DNA of 64,000 bases. Origin: Gnetum montanum. Taxonomy: Eukaryota; Streptophyta; Gnetopsida; Gnetales; Gnetaceae. The stretch is taken from NCBI GenBank assembly GCA_015680685.1, contig MNCI01010871.1, positions 910,518-974,517 of the forward strand, written 5' to 3'. Positions 45,830 to 59,229 of this stretch are shown here, in pieces. How positions within the stretch are numbered: the stretch's first letter is position 1; each line of letters begins with the position of its first letter. The position numbers and the translations under genes were made by a program. The notes under the pieces are model-generated. The model ran no database searches. It had not been told where the DNA came from and saw nothing but the letters and a program-made list of their open reading frames with translations.

Positions 45830-46872
45830 TGATGAGTCATCAGTTCGCTGGGTTATCTAATAAAAAGTCAACTTTTTGGTTGGCTCCGATATCTTAGCTC
45901 TGATGTCCTAGCCCCAATAACAAGGCTCTGATAACAAGGCTTTGACAATAAGGCTTCAACAACAAGGATCCAATAACAAGACTCCGATGACAAGGCTCTG
46001 ATAACAAGGCTTTGACAACAAGGTCCTGATAACTAGGCCTCATCGTTGAGGCCCCATCAATGCATTGTATCATGTGTCGATGAAGCCCCGTCAACATAGC
46101 CTAGCAATAAAATCTATAAATACATGCTCACAATAGTTTTTATGCAAGTCCTTGGTCAATAGAGTAGCCAAACTCTTGTATTTTTATTCTGTAATCTTAG
46201 AAAATAGTCAATGAGTACCCACAATGTGGATTTAAGTTAGTTGTACAATGTCTTATTCGATTGGCAATGTACCTAGGCACATTTCATGAATGACAAGAAG
46301 ATCAAGATTGATTATTATTCATGGTAGCACTTTAACTTAGATTAAATTTACTTGTAATGCAATGTATATTCCATGTACTTAGTTAATATTTACATTTCCA
46401 TGCATGTTAATGAATTGGCAAAATGAGTGCAACCAGTATTAAGCATAAACATGCATTTACTTAGTAATCCCAACAACATATTACTTGGTTCACCTAGTAG
46501 CATAGCAGTTGGTAATCTCAGTAGTGGATACATGGGTTCAAGAGGTGTATGGCAAGTTGGTAATAGATACTCATCACACATAGGCTAGTTTAGGCTTTAT
46601 ATCTAGGTTGTTAATTAGATTAAGTAATTGATATCTTTATTATCGTTAGAAGAAGTGTAAGGCCAAAACAACATCAATTATGATATGTCTCAATTTGGAC
46701 TAAATCATAAGTGACAAAGCTACCACTAGTCCAAGTGGGAAGATAGTGAACTACAATCAAGACATAACAATATAGATGCCACAACTAGTTCCATCCATGG
46801 AATTTTATTGGATCATGCGTAAACACTTGTGATTCGTATGGCTGGGCATAGGGGGTACCTCATCGCTCATCA
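45830..46872 (+). repeat. Left LTR (pol-less element)
   Basis: TGATGAGTCATCA to GCTCATCA. TATA at about 46113 (TATAAATACATGC). U3 contains the 14-bp array at 45891-46058. The minus frames 46097-45894 and 46581-46390 lie here and are not genes. Confidence 0.95.
45891..46058. repeat. 14-bp minisatellite in left LTR, 12 units
   Basis: Units such as AACAAGGCTCTGAT and AACAAGGCTTTGAC repeat 12 times without gaps. The right LTR (51949-52060) has 8 units. Confidence 0.95.
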
Positions 46873-46891
46873 TTGGCACCATTGCCGGGGA
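46873..46891 (+). promoter_or_regulatory. Primer-binding site
   Basis: TTGGCACCATTGCCGGGGA directly after the LTR; one base from the TTGGCGCC...GCCGGGGA site typical of Athila-type elements (tRNA-Asp). Confidence 0.85.
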
Positions 46892-46984
46892 CGATGCTAG
46901 TTATCTAGATTAGTTATATTATACATGATCATTGTATTTATCTTTTATAAAATATTAAGTCGCACACATTATTAACTAAAAAAA

Positions 46985-48640
46985 ATGTCTCTTTCACAAG
47001 GAAGCAATAATGCATCATGTGGAGAGAACATTCATTGGAGAAATAACAAGATATATGCTGAAGAAAATCGAACTAGCCAACCTCATGCAAGGGCTTCATA
47101 TGTTCATAACCACCCTAACTACACTCAAGGACTGCATTCACCTAAGGTAGATAATCCTAGAGGAGATGAAGTATGTCCTAGATAAGGGAAGGCCTCAAGG
47201 CCTAGGACCTTCTCAAAACTTGAAAAAGATAAATTAAGGGACTATGGGGAACACCATCGAAGCCATGGTAATCCTCCCAATTCCTCATCTTCCTCTTCCT
47301 CTTCAACATCTAGTTTTGACGAAGATGAATGTAGGTATAGAGACAAAGCTCCACTATGGGGTCGAAATAAGGGTAGAAATCAAAATCACAAAAAAAAAAA
47401 TCAAAGGCCTCAACATAAACACAGCCAAAACCCTCACAATCAGGTCAATAGAAATAGAAATTTTCACCACACCACATCCGATGACAATGAACCCTTGTTG
47501 GTTACTAAGAGCCTAATGCAAATCACAGAGGCAATTATTATCCCCCATAGGCATTGTAGGAAAAGTTACATAAAAAGGCTTGATATGAATAATATCCCTA
47601 AATTTGTGAGAGGCTATTATTATGATCCACAACATCACTTTTAAGTCTTCCATGATTCCTGTGCCTTGCAAAATATCAAAAATAAGTGGCAAAAGCTTAA
47701 GCTCTTCCCTAGGACACTAATAGATGAAGCTAAAAGTTGGTATAGATCATTGGAACCAAGTTCCATCTACTACTGGTACACAATGATAGAACTTTTCAAT
47801 GAAAAATACCAAACCTATGTAAGAGTGTCCAACCTAAGATAACAAATCCAAGGGTGGAAGCAAGAAAATCATGAACCCTTGGATTGATACTATTCATTAC
47901 TACATAGATATCTCAGTCATGATTTCTCTCAAAAAGAGTAACTTTTCCACATCATAGATGGGCTTTGTGATGAAATAAGGGAGACCCTTGGGATGTATGC
48001 TCAAGGTCGATTATACAAATTAGAAGCCCATCAAATATAAAGGCTATTTGAGTAAGTGGAAAAAGAAGAAGAGCTATGTAAATGAGAGAATGTTGAGAAA
48101 TATCACTGGAACCCAACTCTTCAAGAGACAAGGGTCCATATCTATGATGAGGAAAAAGACGTAGCTCTCAATGAGGTGATTTCACAACAAACCTTGCCAC
48201 TACAACAATCTCTTGATGAACTTCGAGCAAGGCTAGATAGGGTTTTAGAGTGGATAAATGAAAAAGCTATAACTTTCATAGAAACTTTAAAGGATAAGGT
48301 AACACAAAATGAATTAGGTGATCACAATAAATGGAGGAATAAGAACTAGGAAATAGCTAGAAATACGTATCGGTAAATAGGGAAAATGGATGTAGAAGAA
48401 GAGGCTATAGACTCAACCACAGAATAAGATGATGGATGTGACATCTACCTATATGACCATCCAAAGGGCTATTGCCCAATCATGTTACATCTACGAGTAT
48501 TAGGCTTTTGCATTAAATCCCAAGTTTGTACAAAAGCAAATGCCTAGAAAATTACCTTTCTCACAAGATAATCATAGAAAATCCTACAACCAATCATACT
48601 ATCCTAGTGGGACTTATTACCATCCTCAACACCATCATCA
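46985..48640 (+). pseudogene. gag (pol-less element)
   Basis: Starts MSLSQGSNN (46985) and is open to a TAG at 47183. Further on: LDMNNIPKFVRGYYYD near 47581, the capsid signature FPRTLIDEAKSWYRSLEPSS near 47710, LFNEKYQTYVRVSNLR near 47792, IYDEEKDVALNEVISQQ near 48140, DELRARLDRVLEWINEKA near 48218 (likely coiled coil) and GCDIYLYDHPKGYC near 48438. Stops at several TAGs. Order and motifs match the gag of the 27-40 kb element. Confidence 0.8.
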
Positions 48641-48646
48641 ACTATA

Positions 48647-49657
48647 GTGGCAAAACCCATAATCATGGGTAAATTCATCACTGAGCTAGCCCTACCCTTA
48701 CTACTTGCCAAAACTATATGGATATTATGTTCAACAACTTGTTTTCCCAACTGGTTTACTTCCTCTACTTCAAATCGCTACTACCACTCTCCCAAATATC
48801 ATCGACCCATGACATCTTCTAAAGGATCACCACCTCACACCTCTCATCCTTCATCATATCCTCAATATTCTCATACTTCCCTTTACCATATGTCACCACC
48901 AACAACACATGAATGTTCAACACCATGACATCAATGAGAGAATGCCACATGTACTACGAACATACATAGAAATGATAATGCCAACAGATCTCCACCATAA
49001 TTTTAGAAACATCCTTTCTTTAGGGCAATTCCCACATGTAAGCACAACACTCATGGACCTACTAACTCATCGAAGCTAGCATAATGTCAATCAAGTACAA
49101 CATCCTTCCTTACACAATCAATGTCCTCCAATCCTATGCAAGGGGCAACATCTATCATTACTCCAACATCTAATAGAAGCAATGAATCTAGCACTATGGA
49201 GAGACAAAAGAATTCATGCATTACTATTAATAGTAAAGGGTGTAGTTGTGGGCTGAAAATTCAAAATATTAACACAGCCCACAACAAAGCTAAGGAACAA
49301 CTGTGTGACCATAAACTAGCCTACATAGTAGCCACTAAACCAGAAAACACCCAGAGGCTTGAAAATGAGAATATAAAATTGTTTCAAAGATTCATGGAGG
49401 TAATTGATCCACTTATTAGTTCTAGGCTTAAGAAAATGGACCAAACAAAGGACTTAGACATAGATATCTTACACTTTGATTATACACTAGAAGAGGATAT
49501 TAAACATGGAGACCAGGGAATTAAAATAGAAAATCAAGAAGAAGAAGCAAACACATCTGGACCCCTAAAAATGGAAATACCTTCAAGTCCAAATGAAGAT
49601 ACATCTCCAAATGATCCAAATGAGACTATCACCAATGTTAGATGTGCTACCACATGA
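48647..49657 (+). pseudogene. Gag C-terminal region (pol-less element)
   Basis: Frame 48647-48928 is Ser/Thr/Pro/Tyr-rich (linker-like). Frame 49121-49657 (178 codons) starts MSSNPMQG, has a charged helical middle (RLENENIKLFQRFMEVIDPL) and an acidic tail with NEDTSPNDPNET. It is the longest open frame of the element. Its end abuts sequence homologous to the post-integrase region of the relative, so pol has been cut out just here. Confidence 0.5.
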
Positions 49658-51887
49658 TTAATTAAATTAGTAACAGTGATACATGGAAAATTGATGGTGT
49701 ATAGCTAGGGAATTGTGCAGTCCATCTCCCAAATGTGTAGACAGAAGATTAGTTGTAAAGAAGATGCTCCATCCGAGTTCAAGAACTAATAAGTGTTTTT
49801 CACCTTTTTATTTTTACAATTTCTTATCATTTTCTTATTTCTTCCAAAATTTTCTAATTCTTAATATGTTTTCTATTTCTTAATATTTTTCTTTTTCTTT
49901 ATATTTTTCTCTTTTCTTGAGTCATTTCCTTAATGTTTTATAAATATCTTTTACATTTCTTTTAATAATATTGCCAGGTCATGATGTAGAAGTTAATGCT
50001 ATGTCTTGGGATTTTATTCTATGCTATTAAGATGATTGGATAAGTAATTGTGTAAAGAAATGAGACCACCTCATCCATCCCTCCAGTTCTCTAAATAAAA
50101 GGTCTTTTTCATGGAAACAATTTAGTTCTTCTTTCATGAAACTAAAATTAATCAATGATCATTGTACCTTGGGACTTGTTGGGTTTTCTTCTTATCTTCC
50201 TTCATGTGGTTTATGACTCCTCTTGGAATGTATCATCACTCCTCCATCAAGCAATAAAAAGGAAACTTTGTCTTTGCATGGTGTGATTTTCATTTCAAAA
50301 AAAATTAAAAAATACAAAAAAAAAGGAAAAAAGGAGAAAAAAACAATAATGAAAATTCAAAGCACACCCCTTAGACACAATAATGGGCTACAAGCACTGG
50401 TTATGAGGCTGGAAAGACATTTTACCCATGCTTGAAGGCACCCCTTTAACTAAGGCCCTTCCTTCCTTCTTCTCCTTTCTTCTCTTTTTGGAGTGATGAT
50501 TGTTCTGTGAGGTGGTTTTGGACTCATGGTGGTTAGCAAGAGGAAACACATCAATGAGAGGCTACTATTCATGGTATGGACTTCTTCTAAACTTGGACAG
50601 ATAGGTATGCTGATCATTTTAATCACATTTATCATAAGAACCTATTGTGGACATGGTCAAGTACTTTACATCCCTATCTCTACAATTCCTTCTAATCCCA
50701 TTATTCACCTCACTGCTACATATGATTATGAGCCTTTTGGTTTTTTGTAGTATAGTAAAAAATCCCAACCATGGTAGTTCTATTTTGTTTGGAATAAAGG
50801 CATGGTCTACATTTAACTTCTTGGGTGCACACAAACATCTATAGAAGCAGTTATGCAAAGGCATTATGGTAGGAGCCTACTTTGGGATGGACCCACTTGC
50901 ATAACTTTTATTAATCATGGCTTTGAACTAACCTTCACATCTTCTAGAACATTAATGATAGTTTCTCTAAATTTATGCATAATTATGGGAGTACTTCTCA
51001 TCACTTTTAATTACCTTTTTTCTTTTTTCCTACTTTTCTATTAAAATATCCTTCAAGTTCAATATTTCTTGGCCATCTTTTGAATTAGACCTTTGGTTTC
51101 AATTATTTGAAAACTTGTGTGCTTCTAGAGTTATGCTTATTAGTCATGGAGGCTAGGGATGTCTTCTTTCAAATTTTCAAATTTTTCTAACATCCTATTT
51201 TTGAACATCATGGTAACTAATAGTAATTGATTAAAATAATGTGAATAGCTTGATGATTTTAGTTACCTCATAGCCTTGAGCATTGTATGCTATCATCACC
51301 TTGTGCTTAAATGAAATCTAAGGATCTAAAAAGGGCTAATTATTAAGTAAAATTTACCAAACCTAATGTTGATCCTTTTGTGACTACAGGTGATGCTAAA
51401 AGAAATGCCTAAGGAAGAAGGTCTTTTACCAGGCATGGAAATGAAGCCAATAGAGGGATAACAAAGGATATTCCCATGCATAAATTGTAGCACATACAAG
51501 ATAGTATCTCAAGCATCACAAGTTTACTAGATCCATGGGATAATGAGAAGTAATTTTAGGCTATCCTTCAAGAATTTTGCACATAATCAAAGAAGCATCA
51601 ACATAACAATCTAGGTTGAAACTCTACGACCACTGGTAGCAACAAGAAGAATCATCTTCAATATGTTCTTAAAGACCTCTGCAAATTTTGTAATCTTCAA
51701 AGCTTGTTTAGTCTTTTTGTCACTCTATCATTTTGTATGCATCCACTCGAATAAAATTTTGTAATGCGTCACTAGAGTTAGTTAGTAGTTAGCATCAGTC
51801 AATAATTCCATACCTTTCCAACTTTGTAAAAAAGCTCAATCCTATCCTATTAACTCAAGGATGAGTTTTTATTTAGTCATGGGGGTA
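49658..51887 (+). other. 3' non-coding region (pol-less element)
   Basis: T-rich stretch at 49798-49970, then blocks shared with 34.7-36.0 kb (50352, 50874), then sequence matching 39000-39198 and a purine tract GGGGGTA before the LTR. Frames at 50223-51044 overlap on both strands and have no family match. Confidence 0.6.
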
Positions 51888-52887
51888 TGATGAGTCATCA
51901 ATTGGCTAGGTTATCTGATAAAAAGTCAACTTTTTAGTTGGATTTTATATCTTAGCTCCAATGTCCTAGCCTTGATAATAAGACTTTAGTAACAAGGCTC
52001 TAATAACAAGACTTTGACAACAAGGTCTCAATAACTAGGCCTTCTTGATAAGGCCCTATCAATGCAACCTCATTGATGCATCATGTCATGCATAAATGAT
52101 GCCTCATCGATCCAACTTAGCATTAAAATCTATAAATACATGCTCACAACCATGTTTATGCAATTCTTTGGTTAATAGAGTAGTCAAACGCTTGCAATTT
52201 TATTTCGTAACCTTAGAGAATAGATAATGAGTGCCTGCAGTGTCGATTTGAGTCAGTTGTATGATGTCTTATTCAAGTGGCAATGTACTTGGACACATTC
52301 CATAAAAGGCAATAAGATCAACATTGATTCTTATTCATTGCAGCACTTTGACTTAGATTAAATTTACTTTTAATGCAATATATATTCCATGTGCTTAGTT
52401 AATATTTACATTTCCATGCATGCTAATAAATTGGTAGAATGAATGTGACCATTTTTTAGCATAAACATGCATTCACTTGGTAATTCCAATAGCATTATTG
52501 CTTGGTTCACCCAGTAGCATAGCGCTTGGTAATCCCAGTAGTGGATACGTAGGTTCGAGATGTTTATAGCAAGTTGGGAATTGACACTCATCACCCATAG
52601 GATAGTTTAGGCTTTATATTTATGTTGTTAATTAGATTAAGTAATTGATTTCTTTATTACCGTTAGGTTAAGCATAAGGCCAAAACAACATCAATTATCA
52701 TATGCCTCACTTTGGACTAAACCATAAGTGACAAAGCTACAACCCGTCTAAGTGGGAAGACAATGAACTACGATTAAGACAATGATCTAGATGACACAAC
52801 TAGTTCGATCCATGGGATTCAAATGAATCATGCATGAACACTTGTGATTTATATGGTTGGGCATAGGGGGTACCTCGCCACTCATCA
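51888..52887 (+). repeat. Right LTR (pol-less element)
   Basis: 1000 bp, TGATGAGTCATCA to ACTCATCA; 14-bp array of 8 units at 51949-52060; TATA in TATAAATACATGC near 52133. Confidence 0.95.
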
Positions 52888-52892
52888 ATCTA

Positions 52893-54840
52893 CAAAGGAA
52901 TATCATTAAAGAAATTTGAATTAATGATCAAGATTTGCAATTTCTTAACATGCACTTTATAGATGATTCATTTTTTCATGGTCATTAATTGTATGCAACA
53001 TATCAATATTCTATTAGATAGAGTAGGGAATTATTAAATGTTATTTAGCTCTTATATCAGTTGGTAAAGATCGGTTGTTTATTATATGATAATATTTATG
53101 TGGGTTGCTCTCAAATTTTGGAAAGTCTTGAAAAAAATCCTTTCTTTAAAATTTTAGAAATACCTTTTCCTTTTGAGCCTAATTATTTTTTAAAATTATG
53201 TGGTTGATAAAATTGAAAAGAAGCTTGATAAATGGAGAGAAAAAAAAAGCTCATCCTTGATAACAAAGTTTTAGTTATTAATAAAATGCTTCAATTTACT
53301 AATGGTTATTACTCAATTATTGGGCTCCTTAAAAAATTTCTTATCATAGAATTAATCATATCATCTATTGGTTTCTTTAGTCTTTTAAGCAACATAGAAA
53401 ATAGTTTTCTAGAGTTATTTGGAATATTTACACTAGTAGCAAGAATGATGAAGGACTTGGCCTCATTAATTATTGTAACTAGAGTGTTTCTCTCCTAGAA
53501 AAATGAATTGCAAAATGTATTGATGAAGATGATGTTTGGATGCTCCTTTTAACAAATAGACTTATACATGAAAATCCTAAGAATGATAACATTTTTTCCT
53601 TCTAATAAATTCCTTTACTATCTTCTTTTTCCTTAGGCCATCTCTATTCTTGGTTCTCTAGCAACATATTCATGTTTGCTTCTTTTCAATGAAGGAGCTT
53701 GGACTACTAATTCATCTAGATTATGTACCACTTGGAGAAAATTTAATATTACTATAGTTTCTTATCTATGTATGCATGATAGATGGATTACATAAAAGAA
53801 GGTTTCTAACCTTGATGGTTTGAATAACAAGAGAAAAAAGATTTTGAAAATTTAATTATTAATCTTAACAATTTATTTAAATTTGAAAATAGTTTGCATA
53901 AAGCATTTCTAGATATTTGTTTTTAAGGATACCAAATGCATTTTTTCTTTTAACTTGAAAATTACTTATGAGATTATTTCCAGGAATGATTTTATTCATA
54001 ACAAATTCAATATGACATAGAAGATGTAATTATCATCACACTTTTGAATAAGGAAAATGTAAGATATTTAGAAAGTTCCTACATATCTAAAAATTTTATT
54101 TTTTTAATTATATTTTTTTCATCAAGGTATTCCTTTCAACACTCATCTTTAACTTATGGAAATAGTTTTTCCTCACTATCATCTCTGTAAAAGTGAAGAA
54201 TCATTTTCTAATATTCTGTTGAGTGTCCTTTTGGACAATTGAACATCCAAATTTTGTAACAACTCTCAACTAAGCATTAATGATATTATTTTTGAAGATC
54301 AATATGCTTTGTCTACTTTCTTATTTTTCTTTTGAAAGTATCTTTGAACTCATGTTCTCTATTCTATTTAAAGGCTTCCGTGTGTAGTTATTTTCCAACA
54401 ACAAGAGCATAACTATGATCTTTCTATAGATGTTAAGTATTAGATTATCAAAGATGCCATTCTTCAATTATAGCTTTAAGCAAAAACCCTTCAAGTGAAA
54501 GTTTAATAATTACTTTATTTTTTATAGTATAAATTTCTTTTTATTAGGAGGTTCAAATATGAGAAGATTTTAATTTATGTTACTATTTATTCATTATTTC
54601 TAATTGATGTTTTCTTTTTTCTTTATAGAGAATATTTTTCTTTGCACAAGAAATATTTTAGTAAGAGGTTAAAACCTAAAAAGATGGTTTTGAATAAGGA
54701 CAAGATCTAATTCTTTTCCTATCCTAGAAGGAAGGTTTTTCAAGATTTTTTCTAAGGATGAAAACCTAAAAAGTCATCCTCAAAACCATTGGGCTTTTTA
54801 GTTAGACTTTTTTTCATTGATCTAACATAATTTTAATTTT
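52893..54840 (+). pseudogene. L1-like LINE, RT part 2 and zinc-binding tail
   Basis: Continues from 45829. IEKKLDKWREKK near 53212 then KVLVINKMLQ near 53265 correspond to the LINE motif KWRxxxLSxAGRxxLIxxVL. Near 54120-54250 is the zf-RVT-like tail: GIPFNTHL, LCKSEES and a following VSFWT-like CPF position. The frame is broken repeatedly. The catalytic FADD region lies at or near the insertion point and was not found. 3' end and tail unresolved. Confidence 0.75.
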
Positions 54841-54892
54841 TTATATTATTATTCATTTTTTAAATTATGAACAAAAATGATTATTTTTTAGT

Positions 54893-55035
54893 AAAATATT
54901 ACTCAGTTGGTTAGAGTATGTAGTTCATCATTTACATGTCATTAGTTTAATTTTAACTCCACCAATGCTAGTCCTATACCTAGATATGAGAGGAGGAGGA
55001 TTAGTATCAAGTTCATAGCTAGCCATAAAACATTG
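54893..55035 (+). mobile_element. tRNA-derived SINE
   Basis: TTACTCAGTTGGTTAGAG is a clear tRNA A-box; about 35 bp on, CATTAGTTTAATTTTAACTCC resembles the B-box region. Too degenerate, with no cloverleaf, for a real tRNA gene. The body runs on to about CAAGTTC (55017). Confidence 0.6.
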
Positions 55036-55099
55036 GAAAATTACATGGATGAGTTCTTTTCTAGATTTTTCAAATGCTAGATCATTCCCCAAAAGTAAT

Positions 55100-57830
55100 T
55101 TTTAATATTCATAGGGCCTATTTGTAGTGGAAAATGGGAAAATATTTACTATGGTGTCCTCTAGAAATGACATGAAATATCATTGTTTAAATATCATGAA
55201 AAGTAGACAAGGTTTTCCACATAAGGATGGGTGTGGATAAAAAAGAATTTCTAGTAAAAGAAATTTTGGATGTCAACCTAGAACATTATCACTCTCAATA
55301 AAACAACCTTTGAAATTATATGTCATTAAAAGACAGAATTTGCATTGCCTAGCTTCAAGAAACAAGATAAAAAGGTGATAAAGCTAAATATTTAGGCTAG
55401 AGTTTCAACTTTTTCTACTCAAAACAACATCACTGAAATGGAGTGGGCATCATCATTGATAAATCTATCAAAGATAAATTAGTACAAGTACATAACCATG
55501 GCAATCAAATAATGGGCATTAAACTTATGCTTGGAAATGAGATCATCAAAGTATATGCTCCACAAATTAGCCTAGAAAATTTGATTAAGTAGGACTTATG
55601 AGATTCAATGGATCATGTTCTTTAAGAAATTTTCCAACAAGAATGCATATTCATTATATGGGATTTTAATGATCATGTTGGATCTATGAAAATTGGATAT
55701 GACAAGATTCATGAAGGATAAGAATTTGGAGAGTGTAATGATATGGGAGATTCACTACTAAAATTTAAAATTACCCATAACTATACAATTAAAAATACTT
55801 ATTTGAAGAAAAGGATGAAACATTTAATTACATAAAAGAGTGGTATGGATGTAGTGTAATTGATTATTTCTTGCTATGTAAAAGAGGCTAGGCCATGTGT
55901 AAAGATTGCAAGGTCATCCCTAGAGAGTGTCATGCAACTTAAGATCAAGTAATGGTCTTGGGTTTAGCTATACAAAGCATAAAAGGTACCATGAGATAAG
56001 GAACTAAATGCATAAAATGGTGGAATTTTAAAAAAGATAACATCATCTTATTTAGAGAATAATTACTTCACAAAGGTACCTAGAATTAGAATTGCTCTGC
56101 AAATTTAATTTAGGGCTATATAGAAAGTTGCATTTAAAAAATTGAAAATTGAAAAAAATACACCCAAAAGGATACATGATGGTGAAGTGATGAAGTGCAA
56201 TATGCTATTCAAAATAAGAAAAAATGCTTTATGGAATAGCAGCAAAGAGGCAACTAAGAAAATAAGATGATAGACAAAATGACAAAGAAGGAGGCAATTA
56301 TAGTAATAGCCAAAGCCAAACATAACATATTGGATAGTTTTTATGAGAAATTAGAAACAAAGGAAGGATAACCATCTATTTATAAATTATCAAAAATCAG
56401 AAACAAAAAAATGCAAAAACATTGATCATGTCAAATGTATCAAGGAAATAGATGAAGAAATTTTTGTCAATGACAATGAAGTTTTGGATAGGTGGAAAAT
56501 TTATTTTCAAGATTTATTAAATGAATAATTTTGAAGAGAAGACCTCCAAGAAGAAGAATCAAATTTTTGTTTGTTTAATGAACACTTCTTCCTTGAAGTA
56601 AAGATAGCCTTATTAAATATGAAAATTAGAAAAGTTGTTGGACCATATAAGATCTCTATAGAAGCTTGCAAAGCATTAGGAGATATAGAAATTTCTTGGT
56701 TGATATAATTATTTAACAAAATTTTGAAGGATGGATAAATGCCCAATGATTAGAGAAAAAGTTTTGATGTTTTTATTTACAAAAATAAAAGAGATGTACA
56801 AAATTATGCAAACTATATAGGGATTAAGCTAATGAGCCATACTATAAAGATTTGGGAGAGAGTCATAGAGTAGCATCTCATACTTGAATCAAGACTATCA
56901 GAAAATAAATTTGGATTTATGCCAAAGAGATCTACTATAAAGGCTATTTTTTTTAATATGATAACTAATGGAGAAATTTAAAAAACATAGAAAATATCTA
57001 CATATGATCTTCATTGATTTGGAAAAAACATATGACAAAGTACCTGGAAATATTGTTTAGTATGCCTCATGGAGGAAAAAACATCCATGATAAATATCTT
57101 GAAGTGATCCAAGATATGTAAGAAGGAGCTACCACTAAAATTAGAATAGCTTGTGGAATAACATATAATATTCCAATCATAGTAGGTTTACATCAAGGAT
57201 CTACACTTAGGTCATACTTATTTACCATTATTGTGAATAAATAAACAAAGTAAATATAAGATGAAATTTCTTGGTATCTACTATTTGTAGATGATATTAT
57301 GTTAGTGAATAAAACTAAAGATATTGCTACTAGAATAAAGAAGATAAAGTATTCTCTAGAATAAAGAATTAAAAATTAGTAGAAGAGAAACTATATGGAA
57401 TGTAATTTTAATAATAGCATAAATAGTGGTGAAATAAAAGTGATAATTCAAGTCAAAAGAGTTCCTTATTATGAAGATTTTTGCTGCCTAGTATCAATCC
57501 TCTAATTAGATAGTGAAGATGAGTAAGATATCATAAATAGAATTAAGGGAGGATGACCAAAATGTAAAAAAGCTAGTGATATTCTATGTGAGAAAGAATA
57601 CCAATAAAATTAAAGGGAAAATATTTAGGATAATAATTAGGCCTTCTATCTTATATAATGTTGAATGTTGCATAGTACAAAAAAGGCATGAACAAAAAAT
57701 CAATGTGGTAGAAATCTAAATACTTTAATGGAATTTTCAAATCAAAATCCTTACCACTGGATTAACACCTCATTGTTATGGGGTATATATAGTCATTTAT
57801 TTTTAGTTCTAATAAAATCATAGTAGCATA
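55100..57830 (+). pseudogene. RTE-like LINE (endonuclease and RT)
   Basis: Single-ORF LINE of the RTE clade. Endonuclease: RICIA then LQETR near 55340, VGIIIDKSIKDKLVQVH near 55443, KVYAPQISLE near 55550, WDFNDHVGS near 55661 (GDFNGHVG in active copies). RT: KVVGPYKISIEACKALG near 56633, FVDD near 57280 (catalytic pair kept, in WYLLFVDDIML), NYIGIKLMSHTIKIWERVIE near 56813, NKFGFMPKRSTIKAI near 56909, GLHQGST near 57187. Frame lost many times; stops throughout. The minus frame 56746-56507 is its shadow. Confidence 0.85.
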
Positions 57831-59229
57831 ATAAAATATGCACATAATATGGGAGAGGAGATTGTTGATCATTCCATAATTTTTAAAATGAATGTTCAAT
57901 TTTTGAAATTAATAAATAATTTCATAATCATCTAGATGCTCAACTATATAAATACAACTGACATGGAGTATGTTGGTCCATCTTTTCTTGAAAGTTATGC
58001 TTCTTTTTCTAGGAAATTTTAAAAATATTTTAACACTCTCATGTCATCACCTGATTCTTCTTCATAGGTTGTTTAAGATATGGAAAATGATGTAAGGAAA
58101 AACAAAAATGTTAAAACATCAATTATGCTTAAGAAAATGAAAGTATTTGACATGGTTGAAAGATAAAACATAATGGTTTGAACCATTTATTTATAGGCTA
58201 AAGACAACTAAAATTTTCAGAATTCAAATTAGTACATTTGCATTAACATAAAGATTAATACTAGATATCACTTCTAACATCAATTTTAAAGAATAATCCA
58301 AACTAATGTTGATAATAAGACATTAAATGTAGCTAAAGGATGAAATTAGTGAACAACATTAGGCAAATGTCAATTCTAAATTTGATGTTAAAAAAAGATG
58401 ATGGAACTAATACAATATTTAATTTCAATGTTACTTCTAAAGATAGATTTGAAAACTAGCACAGAAGGTAGAATTAACATTGGATTTATATTGAGCATAA
58501 ATTCTAACATTAATGATAAAGATGAATCAGACAAAAATTATTAATATATGGAATAAAAATGGAAACATTACTAAGAAAATGTTATAGTCTATGATATTAT
58601 AGGATAAGTGAAAAAGTAATAGCAACAATTAGCTTAGTGTCTTGTTTTATAATTACTAATTCTAATACTATAAATTTTGTAGCTAAAGAATAATTTCTTA
58701 TTACCAATATTTAATTTTACTTTACTCTCTTTGATATTTTTTCCAACATATTTGATGTTTCTCCAATAGATCTAGTTTTTCTACAAAATATATAACATTT
58801 CTCAAGTGGATTTGATGTTTTTGCAAAAGATTTTCTTTTCTCTCTTTTATTTTTCTCTAGAAAATCTAATTTTTGTAGAATTATCCTATGGTAGATTCTA
58901 AATTACTTCCAAGTTCCTCAACTGATACTAAAATTTCTACTTCTTTTATTTATGTAAAAAATTTTATTGACTCTAAGAATGCAAATTTACGTACTAGTTA
59001 GCAACAATTTGTGATGCCTTCTTTTAGTGATTTTGATGTGACTAAGATATCTAATTTTGTTCTCCCTAATAGTTTATGAGTTATTGGTTTCTTAACTTAC
59101 ATCATGATATATGTTCATATAAATTTTGGGTTACATGCCTAACAATGAAAGTTTCACTTAATAGGTAAACAATGTAATGTAAAAACATGACATTTAAGTC
59201 CTTTATGCCATTAATTATTCTTGATTTTT
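57831..59229. other. AT-rich, no gene seen
   Basis: Degenerate repeats of TTCTAACAT...AAAGA at about 58260-58520 and T-rich plus-strand text at 58700-59060 that might be the N-terminal part of the LINE ORF1 remnant that follows. Confidence 0.3.

Larger units (their letters stand above)
45830..52887 (+). mobile_element. Pol-less Athila-like LTR element in the LINE
   Basis: 7058 bp, LTRs of 1043 and 1000 bp (TGATGAGTCATCA...TCATCA), perfect target duplication ATCTA (45825-45829, 52888-52892), clear primer site, gag, but no RT, RNase H or integrase. After gag the sequence passes directly to the post-integrase spacer known from the element at 27442-40079. It would need enzymes from a relative. 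The intact duplication suggests it is younger than the 27-40 kb element. Confidence 0.95.
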
